Origin: Notamacropus eugenii
Taxonomy: Eukaryota > Chordata > Mammalia > Diprotodontia > Macropodidae
DNA length: 64,000 nt
NCBI RefSeq assembly: GCF_028372415.1
Contig: NC_092875.1
Location: forward strand, 407,417,239-407,481,238
Direction of reading: 5' to 3'
How positions within the stretch are numbered: the stretch's first letter is position 1; each line of letters begins with the position of its first letter. The position numbers and the translations under genes are program-made. The notes under the pieces were generated by a model. That model was not told the DNA's origin. It saw only the letters and a program-made list of their open reading frames with translations, and made no database searches. This document shows positions 10,201 to 22,000 of the stretch, one piece after another.

Positions 10201-13200
10201 TCTATATGGATCCTGGACCTGCTCCTTTTTGCCCTTGGGTGTCCAATCACAGGGAGTTCAAGGTTTTCTGACAGCAAAGGAAACAGGTCTAATAGGGCAA
10301 TTCAAGGCCCTAGGTTTGGACTTCCTCAGAAAATCTAAGTAGATACAATGGATAGGTCTATGCAAAATATTTGGGGGATAGGAGGAAACCAGACTGAGTG
10401 TTCTTGCACATGGAAGTTAGGTAGTGAACTTGCAGGACTTAAACAAACAAACAAAAAAAGAATTTGTATTAAAGATTTTTTTAAACCTGAGATTATTTTT
10501 TTTCAAGAACTTGTCTCCATCTCTCACCCACTTACTCAACTTTAGAAATGAAACATTCTAAAGACACACATTTATTTTACATAACACTATCTTCTCAAAA
10601 ATTCCAGTTTACATTCTGAACCTATTAGCAGGAGCTGTGATAGCAATTTGTTCAACATTGAGTCCACTTACTTCTTAGTGAGTTTTTCCTTTAATGAGTC
10701 AAAATCTGCCTCTGCTCTTTCTCCCCCATTGCTTTGTTTTCCTATTAATCTGCTTGGAGAATGGGGCAGGTCAGCAAACTTAACAAAAAAATTTTGAAGG
10801 CAGTCAAGTGCTTACTTACTGTATGCTACAGTGAGCTGCAGTTATCACCCAGTTCTCTTGAATCAGAACTCCTCCACACATATATTTTCCATCATTGATT
10901 AAGGCCATGTAAGGTCTTGAATGAGGATAGGCTTCATTGCCTCCAATTATATCTGTACAGGAGTCTGTTTTAAAAAAAGAAATAATTAAAATAAAGAACA
11001 ATCTTTCTAGGAGGGGCTTCTTGTAAAAGAATGGTTTCTTCACTCTTCTTGGAAATGCTGCATTTAAGCATTTCCATCTGAAAGGAAGCGCCCACCTCCA
11101 TATCACCCACAAAGAACATGTTGATGTTGAGGGTTATTGTGGGGGGAAATGGGTATGGGGGAGTTGGGTTCAGGTGGGAGTTGGGACAAATCACTGGCCT
11201 AGTAATATCTGGAGAACTGCAAATATCTAGCAAAAAGAAAACAAGTGTATAATCATTTGTGGAGCATGAACGGTATTTGGGTGAAGTGATAGCTTTCAGA
11301 GGATTCCAGAGTATGATCCTGTAGTACCACCTAGATTGGAGGAGCAGAGGTCCTTCCTGCCCACAGGCCCTGACAAAGTCCCTTAGTGCAGTGGTCACAA
11401 GCAGCCCTTTGGTCACAACCTTCCTTCCAAGTCTTTAGCCCTAAGGGTAATTTCCTTTGGCTTTAGTGTTTGGCATCTTGTAATTTCTGATTTTTCTTGT
11501 TTTTGTTCAGGTGTTTGAGTCATATCCAGCTCTTCCTGACCCCATTTAGAGTTTTCCTTACAAAGACACTGGAGTAGTTTGCCATTTCCTTCTCCAGTGC
11601 ATCTATTTTGTTAGGAAATGAGAGATTAAGTGACTTGCTCTGGGTTGCACAACTAGTGTGTCTGAGGTGGGATATGAACCCCATACAATTTGTCATTTTC
11701 TTCTGCAGCTCATTTTACAGTTGAGGAAACTGAGCGAGATGGGGTTCAGTGAGTCGAACTGCACAACCTGGCTGCCCTAGAGAAATCATTACTTAAACAC
11801 TTTGTCCTAAACCCCAAAAAGCTCATTGCACAGCATAGCAGACATCACAAAAATTCCCCAAAGGTGCATAAAACAAAGTTGAAAGCAGACAAGCCAGGAG
11901 AGCCCCACCCAGGGCCCGCAGATCCCTGTAGCTTAATTTCTCTGCTGTGTCGAGATCTTGGCCAGATCTTGCCAAGAAAAATACCTCTGCAAGTGCACTG
12001 TAGTATTCCAATTCAGAATAAAAAGCAATCCAGGGGATTGGGCTCTTCCTATTTTTATCCACTTTCTAAGCATCCTGAGAGTGGAAGTGAAAGAGTGCTG
12101 TACTCCTGAGGGGCTCTGAGCAGTGACTGCTGTCTTCCTCTTCCCATCACAATGTTCTTTCTGATTTGTCCTCCCAGTTGTAGTCATCTTTGTAATGACA
12201 TAGGACCAGGTTTGGATTTTTCAATTGTAGTCCAAAGTGGGAAAGCCTTGATTCAGCTATGACATGAGACCACAGCTGCCACCTCTTGGGGGAGGAATGG
12301 AATGCTAAACGTTGTTTTTTTTTTCTTTTGCAAAATACCATTTTTGGATGCTAGTCTGGAAATCTTTGAAGAAACTTACCCACGTGTATGGAGAAGGTCA
12401 CACATACAGACAAGGTCCACTAGACTTTGGAAATCTGCAAGGTCTCCCAATTAGGACTTGATTTAGTTTTTTTGATTGATTGTTGAGATTTATTAAGCAA
12501 TGGAGAGAATGTCAAAAATTCAGACTAACCTTAAAAGTGTGCTGTGGGTCTCTTTTTATTATTATTATTATTATTATAATTATTGGAGAGCTTGTTGTCA
12601 CACATTTACCAGTACACCTCTGTATACAGAACTCTCTTTGCAGGTATATGTCATTAACACTGTAACTTTGGTTGTTCACTTTCAGAGACTATCGGAAGCC
12701 TCCTGCTAGCTCTCCAACATATTTCTTCATGCCTACTGGATGAGCTGGATGAGAGTTTCACAGTTAATCAATGATTATACCGTTAATAATAAATTATACC
12801 TCCCCTATCCTCCAAATAATATTGAATGCACTTCATTGGCCGTATGATACGGTCCATGTAACATAGAGCCAGGGAATGTACTCATGATTCAATGGGATCT
12901 CCCTTTACCTCTGCAAATGGCCATCTTCTCTACAGCTTAGTCTTAGAACATTGTCCAGAGCACTTAGATATTATGACTTGACTAGTTTTCAACATTTTTC
13001 TTATTGGCAAGTTTAAAGCTCAAAGCCAGCAATGTGCCCCTTTGAATGCCAGTGGCTTTAGTACCTTGTTCTTCCCAGATAGAATGATGAAAAGATTTTC
13101 TTTCTAAAATACAAACATGCATCTTGGTTGTCAGGAAACAAGGCTAAATCTAATGTTTTGCAATCTATGATAACTTCCCATTTGTTTGTGGCAGAAATAA

Positions 13201-13331
13201 TACCAAGATGTTCTCCTGGGCATTTAAGGACTGGAACAGAAATAGGTAGAAATAGTCTTACCTCCTGGTATGAGAAGTATGAATGTGACACCAGAGAGCA
13301 AAGAGATGAAGGAAGTCGAAGGCACGTCCAT
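4086..13331 (-). CDS. GZMA: Granzyme A-like serine protease, copy A (five exons, complete)
   Basis: Predicted secreted or granule-stored trypsin-fold serine protease of cytotoxic lymphocytes. Join on the minus strand: 13331-13262, 10964-10820, 8619-8478, 6531-6259, 4244-4086, giving 789 nt and 262 residues, the same length as human GZMA. All junctions are GT..AG with phases 1, 2, 0, 0, the usual granzyme layout. Residues 1-26 form a hydrophobic signal peptide, followed by dipeptide TD (a cathepsin C type activation site) and mature start [16 protein letters not shown]. The triad is His68, Asp114 (EGDLKLLQ) and Ser213 (GDSGG), equal to His57/Asp102/Ser195. All eight fold cysteines (53, 69, 148, 180, 198, 209, 219, 234) are present, and one sequon lies at Asn171. 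Oddities: position 189 is Gly207 instead of Asp, and the dimer cysteine of human GZMA is Arg105. GZMK was considered, but exon 3 fits GZMA clearly better. The family call is firm; the substrate is unknown. Confidence 0.94.
4663..4895 (-). repeat. MIR/CORE-type SINE
   Basis: Reverse SINE with TTCAGTCACTTCACTTGAGT, GAAACTGAGGCAAACAGGGT and GGGTCACACAGCTAGTGTCT, just 5' (on the plus strand) of intron 4 sequence of GZMA copy A. Unit B copy at 48904-49140. Confidence 0.78.
5062..5400 (+). repeat. MIR-type SINE carrying a TA/CATA microsatellite
   Basis: Plus-strand MIR features: CTTTGCCCAAGTCATCTAAC, GGGTTGTTGTGAGGATGAAA, AAGCACTTAGCATAGTGCCT. Its 3' part is interrupted by an ATATATA/CATACA tract at about 5258-5340. 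Unit B has a MIR copy at 49307-49505 with a different microsatellite. Confidence 0.72.
6259..6531 (-). CDS. GZMA: GZMA-like copy A, exon 4 (autolysis and specificity loops)
   Basis: 273 nt, 91 codons (residues 120-210), in phase at both ends. Acceptor CCAATAG|CTG has a weak pyrimidine tract but is kept in copy B; donor TGTGAT|GTAAGT. It contains [27 protein letters not shown] (sequon Asn171) and [14 protein letters not shown]. The segment GGKGTCD lines up with human GGRDSCN, so the S1-floor residue 189 is Gly here. Confidence 0.93.
7285..7450 (+). repeat. MIR-type SINE
   Basis: Plus-strand: GGCATAGCAGATAGTG, CCAGTCTCACCTCTGACACT, GTCACTTGACCTCTGAGTGA. In intron 3 of GZMA copy A; unit B copy at 50863-51030. 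Confidence 0.65.
7558..7802 (-). repeat. MIR element
   Basis: Clear reverse MIR: GTGCCAGGCACTGTGCTAAA, CCTATTATTATCCCCATTTT, GAGGAAACTGAAACAGACCA, GCACTCTATCCACTGGCCAC. Unit B copy at 51130-51378. Confidence 0.85.
8478..8619 (-). CDS. GZMA: GZMA-like copy A, exon 3 (Asp102)
   Basis: 142 nt, phase 0 at the end. Acceptor TGTTTCAG is followed directly by a run of ten A bases that encodes the end of Gln72 and Lys73-75; donor CCAG|GTATAC. It encodes [16 protein letters not shown], then FPYPRYN and EGDLKLLQ with catalytic Asp114. The human GZMA equivalent reads VILGAHSITREEPTKQ and EGDLKLLQ, so this exon separates the gene from GZMK. Confidence 0.95.
9055..9298 (+). repeat. MIR/CORE-type marsupial SINE
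   Basis: Plus-strand: ATGCCAGCCTGGAGTCAGGA, GGGTTCAAATCCAGCCTGAG, CAAGTCACTTAACCCTGTTT, then GCCAAGAAAACCCCAAAAGG. In intron 2 of copy A; unit B copy at 52645-52885. Confidence 0.82.
9305..9677. repeat. Two SINE fragments back to back
   Basis: 9305-9510 is a plus-strand MIR-like piece (GGTGGATAGCTGCTAGGC, TTTTGTGAGAATCAAAAGAG). 9512-9677 is a minus-strand SINE piece (GGTTTGCCATTTCCTTTCTC, GTGACTTGCCAAGGATCACA). The same pair is in unit B at 52893-53235. Confidence 0.65.
10820..10964 (-). CDS. GZMA: GZMA-like copy A, exon 2 (activation site and His57)
   Basis: 145 nt. Acceptor AAACAG|ACTCC, donor ATACA|GTAAGT, phase 2 at the end. It encodes DSCTD, the mature N-terminus [16 protein letters not shown], and [17 protein letters not shown] with the catalytic histidine (residue 68). 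The exon 1 G completes the Asp24 codon, which supports this acceptor. Confidence 0.95.
11050..12655. other. Extra 1.6 kb in intron 1 of GZMA copy A
   Basis: Unit B joins sequence matching about 11,045 directly to sequence matching about 12,656 (AACACTGTAACTTTG). The extra stretch holds a reverse SINE (11505-11780) and an ATT microsatellite (about 12556-12582). I saw no exon in the rest. Confidence 0.6.
11505..11780 (-). repeat. MIR/CORE-type SINE with internal repeat
   Basis: Reverse SINE: CTTCCTGACCCCATTTAGAG, TTTGCCATTTCCTTCTCCAG, a second half GCTCATTTTACAGTTGAGGA. The core is present twice, suggesting an internal duplication or two fused copies. Confidence 0.65.
13262..13331 (-). CDS. 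GZMA: GZMA-like copy A, exon 1 (signal peptide)
   Basis: Encodes [20 protein letters not shown] and on to IPG, plus the first base of codon 24. The start sits in a good Kozak context (CCAAAATGG). The donor is GGAG|GTAAGA, phase 1. The hydrophobic stretch fits a secretory signal, and its length matches human GZMA exon 1 (23 codons plus one base). Confidence 0.93.
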
Positions 13332-13383
13332 TTTGGCTTGTACCCTCCTTGTCCTTTGAGCCTTTCTGAGCACTGATGCACTC

Positions 13384-13392
13384 TATTATATA
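13384..13392 (-). promoter_or_regulatory. Candidate TATA box of GZMA-like copy A
   Basis: TATATAATA on the minus strand, 53-61 nt upstream of the copy A ATG. Copy B has TATATATTA in the same place. The distance leaves room for a 5'UTR of about 25-30 nt, which is plausible for a granzyme gene. No transcript data are available. Confidence 0.5.
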
Positions 13393-14371
13393 CTGAAAAA
13401 ATAAAAGGCAGGTGTGGTTTTCTTTCACACCTCTTCCTCTATTTTTTCCCCTCTCGAAGATTAGTGTTAGGAAACAAAGCATGGGTGACCACCAAGTGAC
13501 AACAGATGACCAGTCTTATCAGCCATCACTCCAGCTTTGCATAAATTTACTACTAATGGGGGATAACACATAGACACGTAGGACAAGGGGAAGGGAGAGG
13601 ACTCCGCTTAGAGTCAGAATGGTACTTATTCCTATATAATAGTTCTCTTAATTACAGTAATATTACTATTACTATTATAGCATTCTATGGTAATGATCTA
13701 ACTGTTCATGAGCTTTGCTGATGTGACTAATTTTTTTTAAGGTATAAAGATACCAAGCATCTAGGATAATAAGGACTGAGATAAGAAGAGTGTGATTTTA
13801 ATTAGGAAAGGAAGATATTTTGAGAACAAGTAAATGTAATTTTGAAAAACTATACAAACAGTCATCAACCAGGTCTTTTGTTAGGCATCTCTAAGACATG
13901 TAAAGATGGATTAATTTGTCAGCTCTCAGTGGAAGAATACTCTTCCTCATCCCCAGGCTGATGCCCTCTAGTTTCTTGGTTGCTTTCCCCTTTTTGGAGA
14001 ATGAGTCATCCATATTCTTGTCTGGAGGTATTGGGGAAGAAGAGATGAGTTAGATCAGGCGTTCTTAACTTGTTTTTTCTTTGTTGTGGTTGTTGCATTT
14101 GTGTTATTGACCTCTTTGGCATTCTGGAGATGGCTTTCCCCCACTTCTCAGCATCAAGCCTGAGGCAATTTTTCCTTACTACATAGGAATGATTGGTGGT
14201 TGGAGGACAGAAGGACAACTCAGTGCTGCATGACTGGTACAACTTTGGAAAGGTGAGGTGTTCCTTACACATGGCCATATGCATGGCTCCAGACTGTGTC
14301 TGGGACCAGTTTTGGAGAACAGGAGGGCAAAAAAAGACCTTGGGAAGTGGCTGATGTATAAAAGAGGCCAT

Positions 14372-17300
14372 GTCTCAATATGTCCCTGATTTCCTGCTTA
14401 CTTCCAGGGAGAATCTGGGGAATTTCCCATTAGGCAATATCGGGCCCCATTTCTTGGCTGAGCTATTTATTTAGTTCATTCATTCTGTATGTTTTCTGGT
14501 ATGTTCTAATCTCTACAATATCTGTGTTTCTGTTTTCTGTCAAGTTGGACAAATGAGTTTATTTTTTTTTCACTATTAGTGATGGTCTTTCATGTAACTA
14601 ATATTTGGTGGAAGGAGTTAAACCTATGGATGTGAAACTAGCATACATTTTCTCTTAAAAGGTTAATGACAAGAGAAGTGACTTGGATGTTTTTTTTTTT
14701 AATCATGCCTTTAGACCAGCAATATTTATGGGAAGGGGAGAGAGATATTTTTTTCCAGTGTCATTTTTTTTCAGAGGAGAACAGAATGGCCAGCCTCATG
14801 ATCGCTTCTCCTCCCCCTCCCCTCTGGCAGGAATCAATGTCTCGCTTGGAGAGGAGTGGGAAGATTTTATATCTATAAATCTACATCTGCATCTACATAC
14901 AAAACTCCCTGCAAACTCTATTTAGACAACTCCTATACATAAGCACATCATATAGGACAAGCTGAATCAGAATAATGTTTTTAAATGCATAAAATAAAAT
15001 ACATAGGATGATTAAGGAAACAAATTATGTTCATATATATATTTATCAAAGTATGAAAAACAAGTCTGTAAAGTTCTAAGATTAAGAGCCCCTGGACAAT
15101 ATAGATTCTTGATGCTCTTTGAGTTTTGTGTTTTAAAAAGAGTTTAATGTTTCTGAGGCTTCAAAAATGGCTTCCACTTTTGTAAAACTTAATTATCTCA
15201 GGGAATTTCATTTTCTTCAAAGCATACATGTGCTAAGGAAAGAATGCTTAACTGAAAGCCAAGACCTGATTTTACCACATCTGTCCACATTGAGGAAAAA
15301 TTTTTTTTCTAAAAATTACTGGCTTTAGCTTTTGAGGGAACATTAGTTTGCTTCTAGCCTTTTAGAAACAAATTTAATTTTTATACCTGACAGGGAGATC
15401 GATAGGGTAGAATATTAAAGAGACTTCTATAATTCTTGAAGCTATTTGGTGATGAATTCACATGACTCTTCATTAAATAGGTTACTGACCTCAAACTTAA
15501 TATATGTTTCTTATAAATAATTATTGAAACCATCAGATGCAACTTCTCTGAGATCATCCTTTTTGCTTTTCCTACCACTTAAGAGATATGTCACAGATTT
15601 CAGAAGTGTAGCCCTTTCTTGCTGGTTTTGGTGGTGAGCCCAGTGGGTAATTTTTAATGTAGACAGAAACAACAAAAAACAAGACTGGTTAACACAAAGA
15701 GACTGAAAAACCCTCAAAGGAAGCTTTGACGATTTTGCTTCTCATACTATTGCTTTGGTTGCCTTTACTGATTTTATGACAAATTTTCAAAAAAATGAAA
15801 CTGCTTCTGGACCTCCAAGGACTGAGTTACTGTGCTCTGTACTCAGGCATGTGGTTTGGAAAACCTTCAGTTTTTGAGAGCCAGTCCTTTAATGGGAGGG
15901 GCTCGGTTCTGTTCCATAGGACACTCACAAGTACTCATTTGAAAGGAACAATCAAAAGAGAATTCGGTAATTTCATTTAAAACAACTGTTCCAACTGAGA
16001 GGAAGATGATACTTAAACCTTATCAGAATATAAAGTGGATTTTGGGACCTTTCATTAGGCATTTCCCTTTCACCATAGTGAAGGTGGTCCAACCAACTCC
16101 TCCTGGTACAAGACCGTAGGCATTAAAGGTCAAGTTTGAATGAATGAATAAAAATCACTTATTTAAGCATTTATTATTTGCCAGGCATCCTGTTAAGCAC
16201 GGGAGATATAAATAAAAGTAAAGAAGATGTTCTCTTAAGGATCTTATAATTTAAGAGGGGTAAGACAACTCGTAGAAGGATTGATGGTGTATTTTAGAGA
16301 GGGAAGTCAGAGAGAATGGCCACTGGAGTAGTAGGGCAATTGACTGAGCTGTCGTGGAGAAAAAGAAAAATTCCCTGCAGAGTCTCCAAGGAATAGCGGG
16401 AGAGCTATGGAGAATAAGCCAGCATCCTGGGCATGATGGTGACACATCCTTCAATCTTGTACTCCTCCTTGCCCCACAGAGTTCCCTATTTGAATGAAGA
16501 CATTAGAATTCCAGTCCTGAGGAACAGTTTAAACTGTCGTTATTTCCACAATAGTAACAAGCTTTGAATGAAGTTGACTTTTCCATTAATACAAAAATAT
16601 TCCATGTTACTTCCCTCTAAGAAAATTGCACTGAAATTCTTTTCCTTAAACTGAAGATGTTTTTGATCTAGTTTCAGTAATTAATAGAATAGCAGGTAGG
16701 TCCCTCAGTTCGTTGTACCAGTACCCAATTATTGTGGCATCATTGTAGACCGTTTAAGGACCTTATTCCATATATATATATGTCTAGTAAGAGGCAGATG
16801 GGTAGGCCAAATACTCATTTACTAAGTTGTTTAAGGCATGAAAAGGAATACAATCTTAGGCTGAATAGCTCACATCTTAAACACACACTTTATTGAAGCC
16901 TTAGTCTATGGGATGATGGTTTAACATTGTGTTTGTACCTTGGTTTCACAAACTTCTTTTCCCTTTGTCTAATTATTTCCATATCATTCAGAAAGAATGT
17001 TCTATTTCAGGGATTTAACCTTTCACATGGCTATGCAGGAGTAGTAATTTACCCAACTGGGTTATGGAATAACTAACTACCCATTCAGATTGACTACTTG
17101 CCTTGATTATAGAAATTTGCCATGAAAAGGAAAAGCAAGTATGTGACTAGATAAAACATCCCAGTTTTGCAATCACATACTATCAATTACATCTCATAGC
17201 CAAACTCAGGAATATTCAGTTGGGAAACATTCCTATTCAAAGGAACACAATGGGGAAACTGAACCAGGAGGATCCCATCCTCTGCAGAGGCTAGGATTGT

Positions 17301-19038
17301 CCCCTCAGCTTTTCTCGAGGAAGATCTCCACCTGTAATAGTCACATTTTCTCTGAGTAGTTTGTGGCAATTCTCTCAGATGGTGGATTATTGATTATCGA
17401 CTATTGAGGGGTTTTTATGATCCATCAGATATCTCAAAACAGAGTTCATTATAGTCCTAAGAGCTTTTACTTCAGATGGGAAGTTTCACTAACCAAAAAT
17501 TTACCAAGACTCACATCTCAAATTTTAAATTTGTCCTTGTAAAAAGGGCAATTACTAGGGATCATTTCTGTATATTTTCAAATTCTCACCAAAATGAGTT
17601 TCTCCTTTTGGAACTCCATGACTCAAACTATGTCTTTAGAGCTGCTTGGGTGTACATTTTGACTAGCCCCAAGGACTGCTCCTTTCTAGTCATACACATA
17701 GCAATCAATTACCAGTTTTTTAGCATTAAAACATGACCAGCAATCTTACAATTTTTATTAGTGATAACCAATTTTTTTAGCTGTAGACAGAAATAAATTT
17801 TAGAAGACATCAATTGCATTTCCAGATTACATGAAAATTATGACAGAATATGGGCTGTCTTACCAAGTACAGATGGTGACTTGTTGGCTTCTTTATTTTG
17901 ACCCATTCGCCTTCATTCACTGTCTATAGTCAAGGGAAAGGAGTTGGGGGAGTGAGCAGAGTTGTAAGGAGGTATTTCAAAACAATTCAGTGATCAATGA
18001 CAAAACCTTCAGAATCTGCTGATACTAACTTTTCACTTCTACGTCCACCCCTTAAAAATGTAGAGTGGGACATTGAACCTTTCAGACTGACATTCATGAG
18101 AGTGCCCTTTCTTAGGATACCTGAAGCGTGAAGCCATGACTCTGTTTCTCTGACAGCACCTATTTAAGGCTGATGCAATGACACAACAATCCTAAGAGTG
18201 AAACTTAGAAAACTCCCAGTAGGTTTGGATGTAATTGTTATCTGTATCAAGTTATCAAAACAAATTAGCTTGCAAATGGAAATTTAGTAGGCCTTCAGTA
18301 TTACACAAAAGAAATTTTGCAAAGCATTTCTTTGTAAAAAGTATTTCCCTTTCCAAAAAAGCTCACAATACATCCTGATGCTAAAAGAGATAATGACTAA
18401 ACTTTCATTAAGTAAATTAGTTGGAAATCTCAAAGATGGGGATTTATGGAAACCAAGTTGGTGCAAAATGTCTGTTACGTATCCAAATCCCCAAAGCACC
18501 ATAAAACCAAAATTCTCAAAAATCACAAATTCCTCAGTACCAAAAAAGTATTTACCTTGGGGAGAAAGTTCAGTTTTCTTCTAAGACAAGAACATACCGA
18601 AGTGAATTAGCCTTATCACAATAAGTTTACCCGGACTTTAAAAATTTACTCAGTATGAATTCTACTACTGATAAAAATTTATGAATAGATGGTTCCAAAA
18701 ATCTTGTTTTAGTTAACAACCTTATAATCTGACAGTAGAATTCTTAATCTAACAACATTTAGATTATAAGAGAAATTGCTTTTCTAACAATATAGGTAAT
18801 ACAATTGTTAACGAAATGGCACAATATATGAAAATTTAAAAATTAAAGTATACCACAAGAAATTATGATGTATTTAAACCTTGATACTGAACCAATGAAA
18901 TTACCAATCAGGTGACTGTAACTTAATTGAATAAGCAAATCACATCTGAATTCATAATCACTAATTGTAACATTTTGAGTTCTAAGACTCAATACCTTTA
19001 TCACTTTAAAGGAAAAGATTATATCAATAAATTCATTT
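14372..19038. other. AT-rich stretch, no gene recognised
   Basis: I see no splice-supported exon and no long ORF. It has a poly-pyrimidine and homopolymer texture, a short L2/MIR-like piece near 16140-16250 (TTTGCCAGGCATCCTGTTAA), and a 74 bp block at 17322-17395 that recurs at 62249-62323. Confidence 0.5.
17322..17395. repeat. Unassigned interspersed repeat block
   Basis: GAAGATCTCC...GTAGTTTGTGGCAATTCTCT...GATTATTG recurs at 62249-62323 with only a few differences, while the flanks do not match. Family not recognised. Confidence 0.6.
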
Positions 19039-19039
19039 T

Positions 19040-22000
19040 TAAAAAACATTTAATGAATTAATTTTCAGTTTTCTTTTTAAAATTTTTGAAAATTAATTCT
19101 TTTGTTTTTAGTTTTGAACAATAACTTCCAGAAGTTTTAAATTTTCTCCCCCTTCATCCCCACTGTTTCCCTCAGATGCCATGCAATCTTATGAGTTCTA
19201 CACATACATTCTTATTAAATATATTTTCACATTAGTCATGTTGCATAGAAGAATTAAAATGAATGAGAGAAACTGTGAGAAAAATCAAACCAAAACCAAA
19301 CACAACACAAGAGAAAATAGTATGCCTCATTCTGCACCCAATTCCATTGTTCTTTCTCTGCATGTGGATCTCATTTTTCCTCAAGAGTCCTTTGGGAATG
19401 TTTTAGGTCCTCACATTGCTGTGAAGGACTAAGTCTATCAGAAGCAGTCCTCACACACTGTGGCTGTTACTGTGTATAATATTCTCCTGGTTTTGCTCAT
19501 CACACTCATCATTAGTTCATGTAAGTCTTTCCTGGCTTTTCTGAAGTCCTCCTGTTTGTCATTTCTTATAGCACAATAATATTCCATTACATTCATGCAC
19601 CACAACTTGTTTAGCCTCAATTCATGGGCATCCCTTTGATTTCCAGTTTTTGGCCACAACATAGCTGCTGTAAATATTTTTGTACATGTGAAATCCTTTC
19701 CCATTTTTATGATCTCTTTGTGATACAATGCCAGAAGTGATATTGCTGGGTCAAAGGGTGTGCACATTTTTGTAGTCCTTTGGGTTCCAAATTGCTTTCT
19801 AGAATAGTTGGATCATCTCATAGCTCCACCAACAATGAATTAGTGTTCCGACTCTTCCACATCTTCTCCAACATTTATCATCTTCCTGTTTTGTCATGTC
19901 AGCCAATCTGATACGTGTGCTGTGGTACCTCAGACTTGTTTTGATTTGTATCTCTCTAATCAATAGTGATTAAGAGCATTTTTTCATATGAGTATAGATA
20001 ACTTTAATTTCTTCCTCTGAAAACTGCTTGTTCATATCATTTGACCATTTGTCCATTGGGGGATGACTTGTATTCTTGCAAATTTGACTCAATTTCCTAT
20101 ATATTTTAGAAATGAGGCCTTTATCATAGGCAGTAGTTGTAAAACTTCTTTCCCAGTTTTCTGCTTCCCCCCAATCTTGCTTGCATTGGGTTTGTTTGTA
20201 TAAAAACTTTTCAATGTAAAATAATCAATATTATCCAATTTGCACCGCATAGCATTCTCTATTTCTTGTTTGGTCACAAATTTTTCCATTCTCCATAAAT
20301 CTGATGAATACACTATTCCTTGCTTCCTTGTTTATAGTATCAGTCTTTATACCAAGATCATGTATCCATTTGGACTTTATTCTGGTGTATAGTGTCAGGC
20401 ATTGGTCTATGCTGAGTTTCTGCCACACTGTTATCTAATTTTCCCAGCGATTTTTGTCAAACAGTGAATTTTTATCCTAGAAGCTGGGGTCCTTGGGTTT
20501 ATCAAACAGTAGATTGTTATATTCATTTACTACTATGTCTTGAGTACCTAACCTATTGCACAGGTCTACCCCTCTCTTTCTTAGCCAGTACTAAGTGGTT
20601 TTGATAATTGCTGCTTTATAACACAATTTGAGATTTCTTGGGGCTAGGCTCCCTTCTCTAGTATTTCTTTTCATTAATTCCCTTGATATTGTGGATCTTT
20701 TCTTCTTCCAGATGAATTTTGATATTACTTTTTCTAGTTTTAGAAAATAATTATTTGGTAGTCTGATTGGTATGTCACTGAATAAGTGAAGTAATTTAGG
20801 TAGAATTGTCATTTTTTTAATATTAGCTAGTCCTACCCACAAGCAACTGATGTCTTTACATTTACTTAGATCTGAATTTATTTGCATGAAAAGTGTTTTG
20901 TAATTGTGTTCATATAGTCACTGGGTTTATTTTGGCAGGTAGACTCCCAGATATTTTATAGAGTCTACTGTAGCTTTAAATGGGATTGCTCTATCACTTA
21001 CTGTTGGGCATTTTTTAGTAATATACAGAAATGCAGATGATTTATGTGGGTTTGTTGTGTAACCTGTAACTTTGCCAAAGTTGTTTATCCTTTCAAGTTG
21101 TATTTTACTTGATTTTCTGGGATTCTCTATCTCATCATTTCATCTGCAAAGAGTGATAACTTAGTTTGTTCTTTGCCTATTCTAATTCCTTCAATTTCTT
21201 TTTCTTCTCTTATTGCTAAAGCTAATATTTCTAGTAACATATTGAGTAATAGTGGTGATGATGGTCACCCTTGTTTCACTCCCAATCTTTTTGGAAATGC
21301 ATCTAGCTTATCCCCATTGCATAAAATGCTTGTTGTTGGTATTGGGTAGACACTACTTATTATTTTATGGAAAGTTCCATTTATTCCTATGCTCTCCTAT
21401 GTTTTGAATGGGACTAGCTGTTGTATTTTGTCAAAAGTTTTTTCAAAAGTTTTATTGAGATAATCATGTGGTTTCTATTCGTTTTCCTGTTAATATGATC
21501 AATAAAGCTGATAGTTTTCCTAATATTGAACCAGCCCTGCATTCTTGGTATAAATCTTACCTGATTATAATATATTATTCTCATGATATATTGCTGTATT
21601 CTTTTTGCTAATATCTTATTTAAAATTTTTTGCATCTTTATTCAGTAAAGAAATTACTCTGTTATTTTCTTTCTCTGTTTTGTTTCTTCCTGGTTTAAGG
21701 ATCAGAACCATATTTGTATGATAAAAAGAATTTGGTAGAACTCCTTAACCAATTTTCCCAAACAGTTTTTGTAGTATTGAAATGAAGTGTTCTTCAATTG
21801 TTTGATAGAATTCACTTTTAAATCCTTCTGGTCCTGGAGATTGTTTCCTGGGCAGTTAATTGATGGTTTGTTCAATTTCTTTTTCTGATATGGGGTTATT
21901 TAAATGTTTAACTTCCTCTTCTGTCAATCTGGGCAATTTATATTTTTAAAATTATTTCTCCATCTCTATTAGATTGTCAAATTTATGGGCACATGGTTGG

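Noticed and set aside
10820-10964. Assignment of the two genes to GZMK
   Set aside because: The mature start and Cys-Gly-Gly-Val-Leu segment resemble GZMK, but exon 3 ([20 protein letters not shown]) and exon 1 match GZMA much better.
14006-14371. 121-codon minus-strand frame upstream of GZMA copy A
   Set aside because: Lies in the proximal promoter region; the unit B counterpart is not open over the same length, so it is not conserved as coding.
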